Positions 46,873 through 56,677 of a DNA stretch of 64,000 nucleotides are shown in pieces (position 1 is the first letter of the stretch; each line of letters opens with the position of its first letter). The notes under the pieces are model-generated. The model searched no databases, had not been told where the DNA came from, and was given only the letters and a program-made list of their open reading frames with translations. The stretch is from Actinomyces sp. HMSC035G02 (GTDB lineage: Bacteria; Actinomycetota; Actinomycetes; Actinomycetales; Actinomycetaceae), in the NCBI GenBank assembly GCA_001838165.1, contig KV835898.1:24693-88692 (forward strand), written 5' to 3'. The translations under genes and the position numbers were made by a program.

Positions 46873-47598
46873 TCACGCCTGCGTGTTGTTGCCCTTCAGA
46901 GCAGCCAGGCGAGCCTCGATCTCCACCTGCGAGGAGTCGGTCTGCAGCTCAGCGAACTGGGCGTCCAGCGAGGAGGCGGCCAGTTCCATCTTGCCCTGGG
47001 CGAGGGCCTCCTGCTGGCGCACGCGGTCCTCGAAGCGGCCGAGCTCGCTCGTGGGGTCCAGGATGTTGATCGAGCCGAGGGCCTCCGTGACCTGGGCCTG
47101 AGCCTTGGCGGTCTTCTCGCGGGCGATCAGCTGGTCGCGGCGGCTCTTGAGCTCGGAGAGCTTGTCCTTCATCTGAGCGAGGCCGGTCTTCAGGCGCTCG
47201 GCGACGTCGCGCTGAGAAGCGAGAGCGGGCTCCTCGGTCTTGACCTCGTTCTCGAACTGGATCTGCTTGCCGAGGGCAACCTTGGCCAGGTTGTCCCACT
47301 TGTCGGCTCCGGCCTCGTCTCCGGCTGCGCGCAGCGAGTCAGCCTTCGCGGAAGCGGCGGCGGCCTTCTGGCCCCAGTCGGCGGCAGCCTTGACGTCTTC
47401 CTCGTAGTCCTTCTCGGCCATGCGCAGGTTGCCCAGGGTCTGAGCGATCGCGTTCTCGGCCTCGATGATCGAGTTCGTGTAGTCACGGATGAGCTGGTCG
47501 ATCATCTTCTGCGGGTCCTCGGCCTTGTCGAGGAGCGCGTTGATGTTTGCCTTGGCGAGCTGAGCAATGCGGCCCAGGATCGTCTGCTTTTCGGCCAT
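46873..47598 (-). CDS. pspA: PspA/IM30 (ESCRT-III-like) envelope-stress protein
   Basis: The 241-residue, almost fully alpha-helical protein begins ILGRIAQLAKANINALLDKAEDPQKMIDQLI, given here by its limits (residues about 7-38), the PspA N-terminal amphipathic helix and first coiled-coil arm. It then has the long charged coiled coil typical of PspA and ends near ARLAALKG. PspA oligomers bind stressed membranes. It lies 155 nt downstream of three tandem TPM genes on the same strand. No PspF or PspBC homologue is nearby. AAAGGAG precedes the ATG. Confidence 0.93.
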   Translation of the reverse strand: MAEKQTILGRIAQLAKANINALLDKAEDPQKMIDQLIRDYTNSIIEAENAIAQTLGNLRMAEKDYEEDVKAAADWGQKAAAASAKADSLRAAGDEAGADKWDNLAKVALGKQIQFENEVKTEEPALASQRDVAERLKTGLAQMKDKLSELKSRRDQLIAREKTAKAQAQVTEALGSINILDPTSELGRFEDRVRQQEALAQGKMELAASSLDAQFAELQTDSSQVEIEARLAALKGNNTQA

Positions 47599-47696
47599 GA
47601 TGTTCTCCTTTGGTGGTGGTGCGCATCTGCGCGGTTTGGTGTGGTGCGCGTGCGCGCGGGTTGTGAGCGAGGGCGTGGCCCCGCAGGATGAGAGGG

Positions 47697-47713
47697 CTAC
47701 AGTGAGCCTGTAG
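47697..47713. promoter_or_regulatory. Small palindrome upstream of pspA
   Basis: CTACAG-N5-CTGTAG is a perfect palindrome about 100 nt upstream of the pspA start, in the gap after the first TPM gene. It could be an operator or a weak hairpin. Confidence 0.35.
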
Positions 47714-47753
47714 CGGGGGAGGGGTTTGTTGTCACGGTGTGTGTTCCTCCCAA

Positions 47754-49385
47754 CTAGCGCCCGGGGCTGCGAAGCGGATCAAGCGTGGCGTCCAGCTTGG
47801 CTTCAACAGAGCGAGCGTGCTCGAGTGCATCGAGCGGATTATCGTTGTGAATAAGGGCCTCCTGAGCCCGTGTGATCGCCTCACGAGCATCAGTGATGAG
47901 GGGAGCGAGCAGGGTCCGGTCGGTCTGCAGGCGGTCAGCCTCCTCGATGTCTGAGGAGAGGGCTGCGATAGCGGCGCCGAGCCGATCCTCAATGTGGTCC
48001 AGGTCTTGTTTCGCCGTGAAGATAGCGTTCATCTCGTGGTAGGCCATGAGGAGCGCGCGCTCGGCAGTGTCGACCGCGGAGGTGGCCAGGTCGGCGTCCG
48101 TGTCGATGATTGCCTGGGCCGACTCAATGGCGTTGTGTGCCGAGGTAAGCAGCGACGTGGCCTTGTCGGGGTTGTCCTCGAGTGCAGCCAGTACCGTGCC
48201 GGGGTAGATGCTGGCAATTGTCGCCAGCTCCTCCCTCGAACGCTCCACGTCCGCCAGCTCTTCCGCGAGGCGCTCCTGAGCCTCGGCCAGGCGGGTCGGC
48301 AGCGCGGTGCGCTCGGAACGCTTCGTGCTAAAGGGGGCCTGTGCGTCGCGCAGCAAACCCAACTGCGTGTCGAGTTCGTTGATGATCTGCGACGCAAGGC
48401 TCTCTTTTTTCGCCGGGTCGTACGCCGTGCGGCACTGCTTGTAGAGGGCATCCCCGCGGGACAGGGCCTCCTTCGCCTCCTTGATGCGGTTGCGGAACTG
48501 TTCGGTCGCGGCGATGCCGAACTGCGCGCGGGCGTAGTCCCACTCCTTCTCGGCGTCGCGTACCTCCTGATCGGCCTTGGACAGACGATCCTTCGCCTGC
48601 TCGACCAACCTATCGGCGTTTCGCTGTGCGGCCTTGTCTTCACGCTCGTCCCTGCGGCGCGAGATGCGCCATGCTGCCTCTTCGATTTCTGCGGCGCGTT
48701 CGTCTTCCTCGCGGGCTTTTGACCACTCTCCAAAGATGATGGAGCCGATAACAAGTATGCCTAAGAAGAAAAATAAAACGATGGTCTTGATCGATTCTAG
48801 CCTTCCTGAGGCCTCCCGCTGCTGGCGTTCAGCTTCGTAGTTGGCATTGGTTTGGCCGTGTGGAGCGTAGGATTGACGATCGTATGTCGCGAAGGAGCTC
48901 CGCAGGCTGCTGATGAAGGTAGTGAGGCCTGCTGCTGCCTCGTCAGGGGTCAGTGGGGTTGATGTGTACTTCTGACGGGCTTGAGATAGTGCGCTCCTCA
49001 CGTACTCATTGGCATGTGAACTGATGTTCATCGTCCGTTCCAACTCCGGGCCAACGCAGTAGGCGTCCTTGCCGTCCTCATAACCAACGACGTAAAGGAG
49101 AGCCTTGTTGTTGTTCCGGGTGTTGGCGAGGGTAGCTCGGCACCACGCGTCCGGCTCTTCGTCGGAAAAGTTGGGGACGATGACGGCGTAGATGGGGTGG
49201 TATTTGGAGGAGAAGGATTCTGCGTCAGTCTCTAATTTTGCGCGCTGTTCGTCGCTCAGGAAGTTATCCGAATCGGTGACATATGTGCTTGGCGTGAGTG
49301 GATCGGCTGCGAATGCGGGTACGCCGCCGATCAACATCGTGGCCGTCATGGCGGCTACGATGCTCAGGCGTCGAATCCGTCGCAT
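47754..49385 (-). CDS. TPM-domain membrane protein with cytoplasmic coiled coil (paralogue 1)
   Basis: The 543-residue protein has a signal peptide with AFA cleavage (residues about 1-27), then an extracytoplasmic TPM domain (about 28-165) with a Cys pair (DAWCRATL and DAYCVGPEL). One membrane helix follows (about 197-218), and then about 320 residues of charged coiled coil predicted to face the cytoplasm. ATG 49385 has AAGGAGG. The coiled-coil region ALPTRLAEAQERLAEELADV is shared with two upstream paralogues, so the cluster arose by duplication. No enzymatic activity is assigned. Proximity to pspA suggests an envelope-stress role. Confidence 0.88.
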   Translation of the reverse strand: MRRIRRLSIVAAMTATMLIGGVPAFAADPLTPSTYVTDSDNFLSDEQRAKLETDAESFSSKYHPIYAVIVPNFSDEEPDAWCRATLANTRNNNKALLYVVGYEDGKDAYCVGPELERTMNISSHANEYVRSALSQARQKYTSTPLTPDEAAAGLTTFISSLRSSFATYDRQSYAPHGQTNANYEAERQQREASGRLESIKTIVLFFFLGILVIGSIIFGEWSKAREEDERAAEIEEAAWRISRRRDEREDKAAQRNADRLVEQAKDRLSKADQEVRDAEKEWDYARAQFGIAATEQFRNRIKEAKEALSRGDALYKQCRTAYDPAKKESLASQIINELDTQLGLLRDAQAPFSTKRSERTALPTRLAEAQERLAEELADVERSREELATIASIYPGTVLAALEDNPDKATSLLTSAHNAIESAQAIIDTDADLATSAVDTAERALLMAYHEMNAIFTAKQDLDHIEDRLGAAIAALSSDIEEADRLQTDRTLLAPLITDAREAITRAQEALIHNDNPLDALEHARSVEAKLDATLDPLRSPGR

Positions 49386-49402
49386 GTGATCCTCCTTGGT
49401 GA

Positions 49403-49428
49403 GTGGCGAACAGATCAAGATACACCAT
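49403..49428 (-). promoter_or_regulatory. Conserved leader box upstream of TPM paralogue 1
   Basis: This 26-nt box reads (minus strand) ATGGTGTATCTTGATCTG and onwards. It recurs with two changes at 53504-53529, at nearly the same distance (17-18 nt) from the start of paralogue 3. It could hold a promoter -10 region or a regulator site. Confidence 0.55.
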
Positions 49429-49539
49429 TGTGAAGCGCAGCGTCTCCAATATCGTGTATCTTGCGTCACACTCTGGTGGTGTAAGACCAGTGTACGTGAC
49501 GGTCGTATGCGGGTGGAAATAAGTTCGCGTCAACCCCCT

Positions 49540-51387
49540 CTATCGTCGACTTGGCGCCGCGAGCGCTCGGTTGGTGAGCGTGGTGGCCCTCGAAGCGGCT
49601 GCGCTCGCTCGTAGGGGATCTTCGTCAAGGGCCTCGCGTGCCTCGGTCATTGCCTCGTCAGCTTCGCTCATTAGCTTGTTCACGTCGAGAAGAGCCGAAC
49701 CCTCGTGGTCCTTCAGATACTTGCGAGCCCAGGCGAGGGCGGCGTCAGCGTCGCGAATATGGCGCTGAGCGGTCTCTTTTGCCTTGCGCGTAGCTTCTTC
49801 CTGGGTCATGAGTGGAGCGAGGACCGCTTCCAGTCTGAGCTCCACGTCGCGAAGGTTTTCGAGCGCGCCGAGGGGGTCCTCGTTGCTGACCAGTGCGCGC
49901 TGTCCCCTGGCGATGGCGGCCTCGGCCTCGTCCAGAAGGGGAGAGAAAGCACCGGAGGAATCGAGCCGCTTCGCGTCCGTCAGGGCGGTGGACACGGATC
50001 CGATGGAAGAAGTGAGCCGCTCGAGGAACGCGTCAAGATCGGTCTTCGCGGAGAAGATCGCATCCGTCTGCGCATTGGCCATGGTCAGTGCGCGCTGGGC
50101 GGTATCCAGCGCGGAGGCTGCGCGGGTGGCGTCGGTGTCGATATGCGCGCTGGCCGTCTCCAACGCTGCGCGAGCGGACTCCAGCAGTTGTGCCGCGCGC
50201 TGCGGATTGTCCTGGAGGGAAGCGAGCATGGATTCGGTGTAGAGGCCCGCAATGCTGGAGAGTTCTTCCTTCGAGCGCTCCAGATCGGCGAGCTCCTCGA
50301 CGAGACGTTCGCGAGCGTCGGCAAGCTGCGTGGGAAGCGATGAGCGCTTCTCGCGCTGTGCAGCAAACTCCTTGCGCGCGTCCTGCAGGGGTGGCAGGTT
50401 CTTGTCGAGGTCCTCTGTGATTGATGTGGCGAGACGACGCTTGGCGTGAGAATCAGGTGTTTGCTCGATCTGTTTGAGGGTGTCGAAGCCGCGTGAAATA
50501 GCCTCTTTCGCCGCCTCGAGGCGGCGTCCGTACTCTTCAGCCGCGGCGCTGCCGAACTGGGCGCGAGCAAAGTTCCAGTCTTCTTCGGCGGCGCGCACCT
50601 GTTCCTCGGCCTCCGATAGGCGTCGCCGTGCTTCCGCGGCGGCCCTCAGAGCGTCGCGCCGTACGGTGTCCACGATCGGTGTGGGTTCCGTATCCTCAGT
50701 TGGGGGTTCGGCGTATTCGTATTCTCTCTCTTTGCGCACCCAAACCCACACGTTGGAGCCAACGACGATCACAATGAGCACGAATATGAAGATGTTAACG
50801 ACGAGATTCCCCTTTTGTTCTTCCTTCTTTCGCTCCTCGCGCCTTTTCTCCTCCTCTTGCCGTCTCTTGCTGTTCTCGGCAGCGTTTTTTGCCCTGAAGT
50901 CGTAATCGCTGCGTAGAGCGTCGATGAACGCGCGAGAGCCCGCCACTGCCTCTTCGGGGGTCAGTGGGGTGGTTTTATGCTTGTAACGGGCGGCGCTTAG
51001 CGCGCCGTCCAGCATCAGCCTGGTCATCGAATCTTTCGCTAGCTCCGAACCCGCGCAGGAGACGTTCGTACCATCCTCATAGGCGACAACGTAGAGGATG
51101 CCCTTTTGTGCGCTGCGCGATTGCTCGAGGGTGGCCTCGCACCACGCTAATGGCTTCTGGCCGGAGAAGTTGGGAATGACGGCGACGTCGATGTACGTGG
51201 TGTATGTGGAATAAAACGATTTCGCTGGGGTCTCAATAGTTTCGCGTTGCTCGTCGCTCAGAAAGCCGTCGGGGTCGGTGACGTGTCCGCTCGTGGTGAG
51301 CGGCTCGGTCGCGAACGCGGGTGCGCCGCCGACCAGCATCGTAACCATCATGATGGCTGCGAAGCCCAGGCGTCGGATCCGTGACAC
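49540..51387 (-). CDS. TPM-domain membrane protein with cytoplasmic coiled coil (paralogue 2)
   Basis: The 615-residue protein has the same plan as paralogue 1: signal peptide ending AFA, a TPM domain with Cys pair (LAWCEATL, NVSCAGSEL), a membrane helix (about 205-225), and a long coiled coil that extends about 70 residues further at the C terminus. The Glu/Lys/Arg-rich stretch before the membrane helix is unusual. GTG 51387 has GGAGG upstream and aligns with the RIRRL starts of the other copies. It lies 54 nt after the stop of paralogue 3, with no terminator, so it is probably cotranscribed with it. Confidence 0.88.
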   Translation of the reverse strand: MSRIRRLGFAAIMMVTMLVGGAPAFATEPLTTSGHVTDPDGFLSDEQRETIETPAKSFYSTYTTYIDVAVIPNFSGQKPLAWCEATLEQSRSAQKGILYVVAYEDGTNVSCAGSELAKDSMTRLMLDGALSAARYKHKTTPLTPEEAVAGSRAFIDALRSDYDFRAKNAAENSKRRQEEEKRREERKKEEQKGNLVVNIFIFVLIVIVVGSNVWVWVRKEREYEYAEPPTEDTEPTPIVDTVRRDALRAAAEARRRLSEAEEQVRAAEEDWNFARAQFGSAAAEEYGRRLEAAKEAISRGFDTLKQIEQTPDSHAKRRLATSITEDLDKNLPPLQDARKEFAAQREKRSSLPTQLADARERLVEELADLERSKEELSSIAGLYTESMLASLQDNPQRAAQLLESARAALETASAHIDTDATRAASALDTAQRALTMANAQTDAIFSAKTDLDAFLERLTSSIGSVSTALTDAKRLDSSGAFSPLLDEAEAAIARGQRALVSNEDPLGALENLRDVELRLEAVLAPLMTQEEATRKAKETAQRHIRDADAALAWARKYLKDHEGSALLDVNKLMSEADEAMTEAREALDEDPLRASAAASRATTLTNRALAAPSRR

Positions 51388-51441
51388 GGTGCCTCCTGCT
51401 CGTCGATGAAGCGATAAACCTCTGCTATGCGGCTCGATAAC

Positions 51442-53487
51442 TCAGAAACTACCGGAGGCGGAGGACCAGCCGCCTGAGCCCCAGTCGGAGCTGCTCGAGC
51501 TCGAACCCCAGTCGGAGCCGCCGCCGGAAGCGAAGGACCATCCGGACCCGGATGAGCTGGAACCGCTGTGGAAGGGATCGAAGTCGTCGTGGTGGCGCGA
51601 ACCGGAATTCGAGAAGAGCGTCGACCACAGGAGGAAGTCGCCCAGGGATGAGCCCGTGTAGGACCCGTTGCCCGTGGTGGGCTGTCCCCACGACCCGCCG
51701 AAGTTCTGGATGGGTGTTGCCATGACGCTGTCGGCGAGGGCGCGTGCGTTCATTGCGTGCGTCGACGCGGCTTCGGGATCATCCTCGAGCGACCGGCGGG
51801 CGGTGCTCAGGGCGGTTTCGGCGTTGTTGAGGGTCGAACGCAGATCCAGGTCGATGGCCCCGCGTCGGCCCTGCACGTAGCGCTCGGCCTGGGAGACGGC
51901 GGACTCGGCCAGCGAAATCTGCGCCTCGGCGGCCGTGCGAGCCTTTTCGTAGGCCTCCTCCTTGGTGCGCAGCGGCTCGAGTGCCGCGTCGAGGGTGGCC
52001 TCGGACATGCGCAGGTGTTCGAGGGCTGCGAGCGGATCGCCCGTGTTCGCCAGGGCAGCCTGGGCCTCGGCAATGGCCGCATGAGCGTCGGCCACCAGCG
52101 GGTTAAACACCGCCGGATCCGTGTTCAGTTCGTTGACGTCGGTGATGTCCGAGGAAATCGAGCTGATCGCTGAAACGAGGCGATCGCGGATCGCATCCAG
52201 GTCGGACTTTGCCGAGAAGATCGCGTCGGTCTGGTGGTTGGCCATCGTCAGGGCGCGCAGGGCGGTGTCGAGGGCGCTCGCGGCGTGCGCACGGTCGGTG
52301 GGGGCGGAGGCCTCCGCGGTATCGAGCGCGGTGCGCGCCGAGGTGAGGAGCGCCGCGGCCTGTTCCGGGTTGTCCTGGAGGGAGGCGAGCATCTGCGCAG
52401 GGTAGAGCGTCGAAATGCTGGCCAGCTCGGACTTCGCGCGCTCCAGATCCGTCAGCTCCTCGGCGAGGCGTTCGCGGGCTTCGGCGATTCGCTCGGGGAG
52501 CGATGCCTGCTCAGCGCGCTTGGTCGCGAACGAGGCCTGGATGGTACTGAGCGGGTTCATGTTGGCGCCCAGATCCTGCATGATCGCGGTGGCCAGGCGG
52601 AGCTGCTCGGCCGGGGCGGTCGCGGAGTTCATCTGCGCCTGGGCGCTGAAGCCGCGCGAGACGGCCGCCTTGCCGGCTTCGATGGCGCGGGCGAATTCGT
52701 CCGTGGAGTTCAGGCCGAACTGCGCGCGTGCGTAGTTGAGTTCATCCGTCGCGGTGCGCACCTGCTCGTCCGCCGACAGGAGCTGTCGGTTCGCTTCCTG
52801 GGCGGCGCGCGCCGCGCTCTCGGCGTCGACCTGTGCGGCCTGCTGGGCGGCGAGCCTGTTGCGACGCGACGAGCGTGCAACTGCGATGGCGATGGCAATG
52901 ACGCCGCCTACGAGGAGCAGGAACATGACGGACAGGCTGATAAGTGAGCTGCCGTCGTCATCGGTCGCGCCGGGGTTGCTCGAGTAACTCGAGTTCGTGG
53001 AACTAGAACCCGAGTTGGACGTGCCGCTCACGAGGGTGTTGACGAATGCGTTGACCCCGTTGGCGACGGCGGAGGAGGTCAGGGGATTGGGCGTCAGCTG
53101 GGCCTCGGAGGCGCGCACGGCGCTCTGAAGGGAGGTGCCAGATGGCCCGTTGTAGGAGCAGGCCGCGTCGCGGCGCTGGTCGTACGCGATGACGTAGACG
53201 ACGGTGCCGTTGGTGAGGGAGGAGCGCTCGACGGTCTGCTGGCACCAGGAGTTTGCGTCCGTGCCCGAGAAGTTGGCGACCACGACGACCTTGACGGGTT
53301 TGCCCGAGGAGGCGGCCCTGCTCGTCGCGGACTCGATCGTGGAACGGTCGGCGCTGGAAAGCCAGCCGTCGGGATCGGTGACCGAATCGCTGATGGTCAT
53401 GGGCGACGCTGCGAGCGCGGGAAGGCCCAGCGCAAGCAGTATCGCTGTCAGAACAGCGATGAGGCTGAAACGGCGGATTCGTGTCAC
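51442..53487 (-). CDS. TPM-domain membrane protein with coiled coil and Gly/Ser/Trp tail (paralogue 3)
   Basis: This 681-residue longest paralogue is first in the cluster. It has a signal peptide ending ALAAS, a TPM domain with Cys pair (NSWCQQTV, DAACSYNG), a Ser/Asn-rich spacer, a membrane helix (about 197-220), the shared coiled coil, and a terminal Ser/Gly/Trp-rich tail like that of many YgcG-type TPM proteins. GTG 53487 with GGAGG upstream is preferred over an in-frame ATG at 53529. That ATG lies inside the conserved leader box also found upstream of paralogue 1, where it is out of frame. Confidence 0.88.
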   Translation of the reverse strand: MTRIRRFSLIAVLTAILLALGLPALAASPMTISDSVTDPDGWLSSADRSTIESATSRAASSGKPVKVVVVANFSGTDANSWCQQTVERSSLTNGTVVYVIAYDQRRDAACSYNGPSGTSLQSAVRASEAQLTPNPLTSSAVANGVNAFVNTLVSGTSNSGSSSTNSSYSSNPGATDDDGSSLISLSVMFLLLVGGVIAIAIAVARSSRRNRLAAQQAAQVDAESAARAAQEANRQLLSADEQVRTATDELNYARAQFGLNSTDEFARAIEAGKAAVSRGFSAQAQMNSATAPAEQLRLATAIMQDLGANMNPLSTIQASFATKRAEQASLPERIAEARERLAEELTDLERAKSELASISTLYPAQMLASLQDNPEQAAALLTSARTALDTAEASAPTDRAHAASALDTALRALTMANHQTDAIFSAKSDLDAIRDRLVSAISSISSDITDVNELNTDPAVFNPLVADAHAAIAEAQAALANTGDPLAALEHLRMSEATLDAALEPLRTKEEAYEKARTAAEAQISLAESAVSQAERYVQGRRGAIDLDLRSTLNNAETALSTARRSLEDDPEAASTHAMNARALADSVMATPIQNFGGSWGQPTTGNGSYTGSSLGDFLLWSTLFSNSGSRHHDDFDPFHSGSSSSGSGWSFASGGGSDWGSSSSSSDWGSGGWSSASGSF

Positions 53488-53503
53488 GGGGTCCTCCTGC
53501 GAT

Positions 53504-53529
53504 GTGGCGAACAGGTCAACATACACCAT
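53504..53529 (-). promoter_or_regulatory. Conserved leader box upstream of TPM paralogue 3
   Basis: This box matches 24 of 26 bases of the box upstream of paralogue 1 (49403-49428), at equal distance from the start codon. Its frame relation to the gene differs between the two, so the conservation is not coding. Confidence 0.55.
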
Positions 53530-53734
53530 GTGTGCCGTATGCGTCTAGCGTGTGACGCACCGCGGCCTCGGTGATTGTTTCCGTGGGGTCAGTCTACGCG
53601 ACAGGGACGGAGAAATGCGGGCGGCGGTGCTGTTCGCTACAGGCGTCGGCCGCTTTCCCGCGCGCGGAGGAAGAGCACCCTATGATAGGGAGAGCCCATA
53701 GGGGTTTTCAGACTATTGAGAGAAGGAGGGGACC

Positions 53735-54112
53735 ATGCCCACCGGAAAAGTGAGGTTCTTCGACGCAGATCGCGGTTTTGGCTTCATTGCGGGAGATGAC
53801 GGCGCTGATGTCTTCCTCCACTCGTCCGCGCTGCCAGCCGACCACGCTAACCCGCGAGTGGGTGCTCGCGTGGAGTATTCGGTGGCCGACGGACGAAAGG
53901 GACCGCAGGCTCTGAGCGTGCGTTTCCTGAAGGAGACAGCTTCCGTTGCCCGAGCCAAGCGCCGCAAGCCGCAGGCGATGGTGCCCGTCGTCGAGGACCT
54001 GATTAAGCTCCTCGACTCCTCGAGCGCCGCGCTGCGCCGCGGTTCCTACCCGGACAACGCGACCAAGATCGCGAAGGTGCTGCGCGCCGTCGCAGAGGAA
54101 TTTGATGCCTAA
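53735..54112 (+). CDS. Cold-shock domain protein with C-terminal extension
   Basis: The 125-residue protein has a cold-shock OB-fold at 1-66, with RNP1-like RGFGFI and RNP2-like DVFLHSS. A further 60-residue helical extension follows, so it is longer than the usual 67-residue CspA. AGGAGGGG precedes the ATG. Its stop overlaps the start of the DUF3027 gene by 8 nt. This pairing is common in Actinobacteria and suggests translational coupling and a shared, still unknown, nucleic-acid function. Confidence 0.92.
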   Translation: MPTGKVRFFDADRGFGFIAGDDGADVFLHSSALPADHANPRVGARVEYSVADGRKGPQALSVRFLKETASVARAKRRKPQAMVPVVEDLIKLLDSSSAALRRGSYPDNATKIAKVLRAVAEEFDA

Positions 54113-54959
54113 GACTAGTGCCCGCCTGCGGGCAGTGAAGAAGGACGCCGTCCTCGAGGGGGCCGTCGACGTTGCGCGCGCCGGTGCCGAGGCCGTTGCA
54201 CACCCTCGTCCCGTCGGCGAGCACGTCGGATTTGAGATGGTGTCGGAGCGCCTGGCGACCCACTACTTTGCGTCGACCGACGCGGGTTACGTGGGCTGGT
54301 GCTGGGCTGTGACCGTCGCCCGTGTGCCGCGCGGGCGCGTCGCCACGGTGTGTGAAGTAGACATGACCCCTCGTGAGGGCGCGCTTCTCGCTCCCGAATG
54401 GGTGCCGTGGGAGGATCGCCTGCGCCCCTCGGATATTTCCCGCGACGACGTTCTGCCCTACAAGGCGGACGATGAACGTCTCGTGCAGAGCTTTGAGGAC
54501 ACGAGTGCGGACCCGGACCTGCCGGTCGTGCGAGAGCTCGGCTTAGGGAGAGTGCGCGTCCTCTCGCCGGAAGGGCACAGCCAGGCTGCAAAGCGCTGGT
54601 ACGAGTCGGAGCGCGGCCCGAAGTCCGGGCGTCGCCCGCGTAACACCTGCTCGACGTGCGGCTTCCTCGTGAAGATGGGCGGGGACATGCGCACGATGTT
54701 TGGCGTGTGTGCGAACGAGTGGGCGACCGACGACGGCGCTGTGGTCTCTCTGGATCACACATGTGGTTCCCACTCGGAGACTGACGTCCCCAAGAACGGC
54801 ACCGCGTGGCCCGTGCGTCCCTCGCGCGTGAACGAGGGTGCTCTTGACGCCGAGCCGATGCCGCGCGCATCGAACGAGGCGAACAAGGACGAGGCCACGG
54901 TCGACGAAACAAAGACCGACGAGGCCGATGCTCCGACAGGCGAGGAACAGGAAGACTGA
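54105..54959 (+). CDS. DUF3027 protein
   Basis: This 284-residue member of the actinobacterial DUF3027 family has HYFASTDAGYVGWCWAVTVARVPRG near residues 50-75, PEWVPWEDRLRP, and a cysteine cluster (CSTCGF, then FGVCANEW and DHTCGSHSE) that looks like a zinc-binding ribbon. An acidic Thr/Glu tail closes it. ATG 54105 lies inside the end of the cold-shock gene; TTG 54102 is a less likely start. The function is unknown. A strong terminator follows. Confidence 0.88.
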   Translation: MPKTSARLRAVKKDAVLEGAVDVARAGAEAVAHPRPVGEHVGFEMVSERLATHYFASTDAGYVGWCWAVTVARVPRGRVATVCEVDMTPREGALLAPEWVPWEDRLRPSDISRDDVLPYKADDERLVQSFEDTSADPDLPVVRELGLGRVRVLSPEGHSQAAKRWYESERGPKSGRRPRNTCSTCGFLVKMGGDMRTMFGVCANEWATDDGAVVSLDHTCGSHSETDVPKNGTAWPVRPSRVNEGALDAEPMPRASNEANKDEATVDETKTDEADAPTGEEQED

Positions 54960-54977
54960 CGTTTCCTTCCGCTATGA

Positions 54978-55019
54978 ACTGAGAGAAAGCACTCGGGACT
55001 GAGTCCCGAGTGCTTTCTC
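54978..55019 (+). terminator. Strong terminator after DUF3027
   Basis: TGAGAGAAAGCACTCGGGAC pairs with the inverted copy ending at 55019 in a stem of about 18 bp closed by a 4-nt loop. The A- and T-rich base of the stem makes it potentially bidirectional. Confidence 0.9.
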
Positions 55020-55080
55020 AGCAAGTGGGCAAATGGTGAGTTTGTTTGCGTGCGGGCGGCTGAGCAGGCACGATTATCCG

Positions 55081-56532
<1,452 letters not shown>

Positions 56533-56555
56533 TTCGTCACGCTTCACGCCCTTCC

Positions 56556-56586
56556 CGCCCCGCCGGAGTCTTTCTCCGGCGGGGCG
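56556..56586 (+). terminator. Terminator after the purine permease gene
   Basis: CGCCCCGCCGGAG (56556-56568) and CTCCGGCGGGGCG (56574-56586) form a 13-bp perfect stem. Confidence 0.82.
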
Positions 56587-56677
56587 GTCGTATCCTGGGA
56601 AGATGCACCGATGGGGGCGGTCGGCACCGCCAGCCCCGGCCTCGTTCGGTGCGTGGAGTGAGAGAGGGAGGATCAGC

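Noticed and set aside
49264..49533. Minus-strand frame of 89 codons overlapping the start of TPM paralogue 1
   Set aside because: It is out of frame with the gene and only shares the conserved leader box translated by chance; the TPM frame has a signal peptide and ribosome site.
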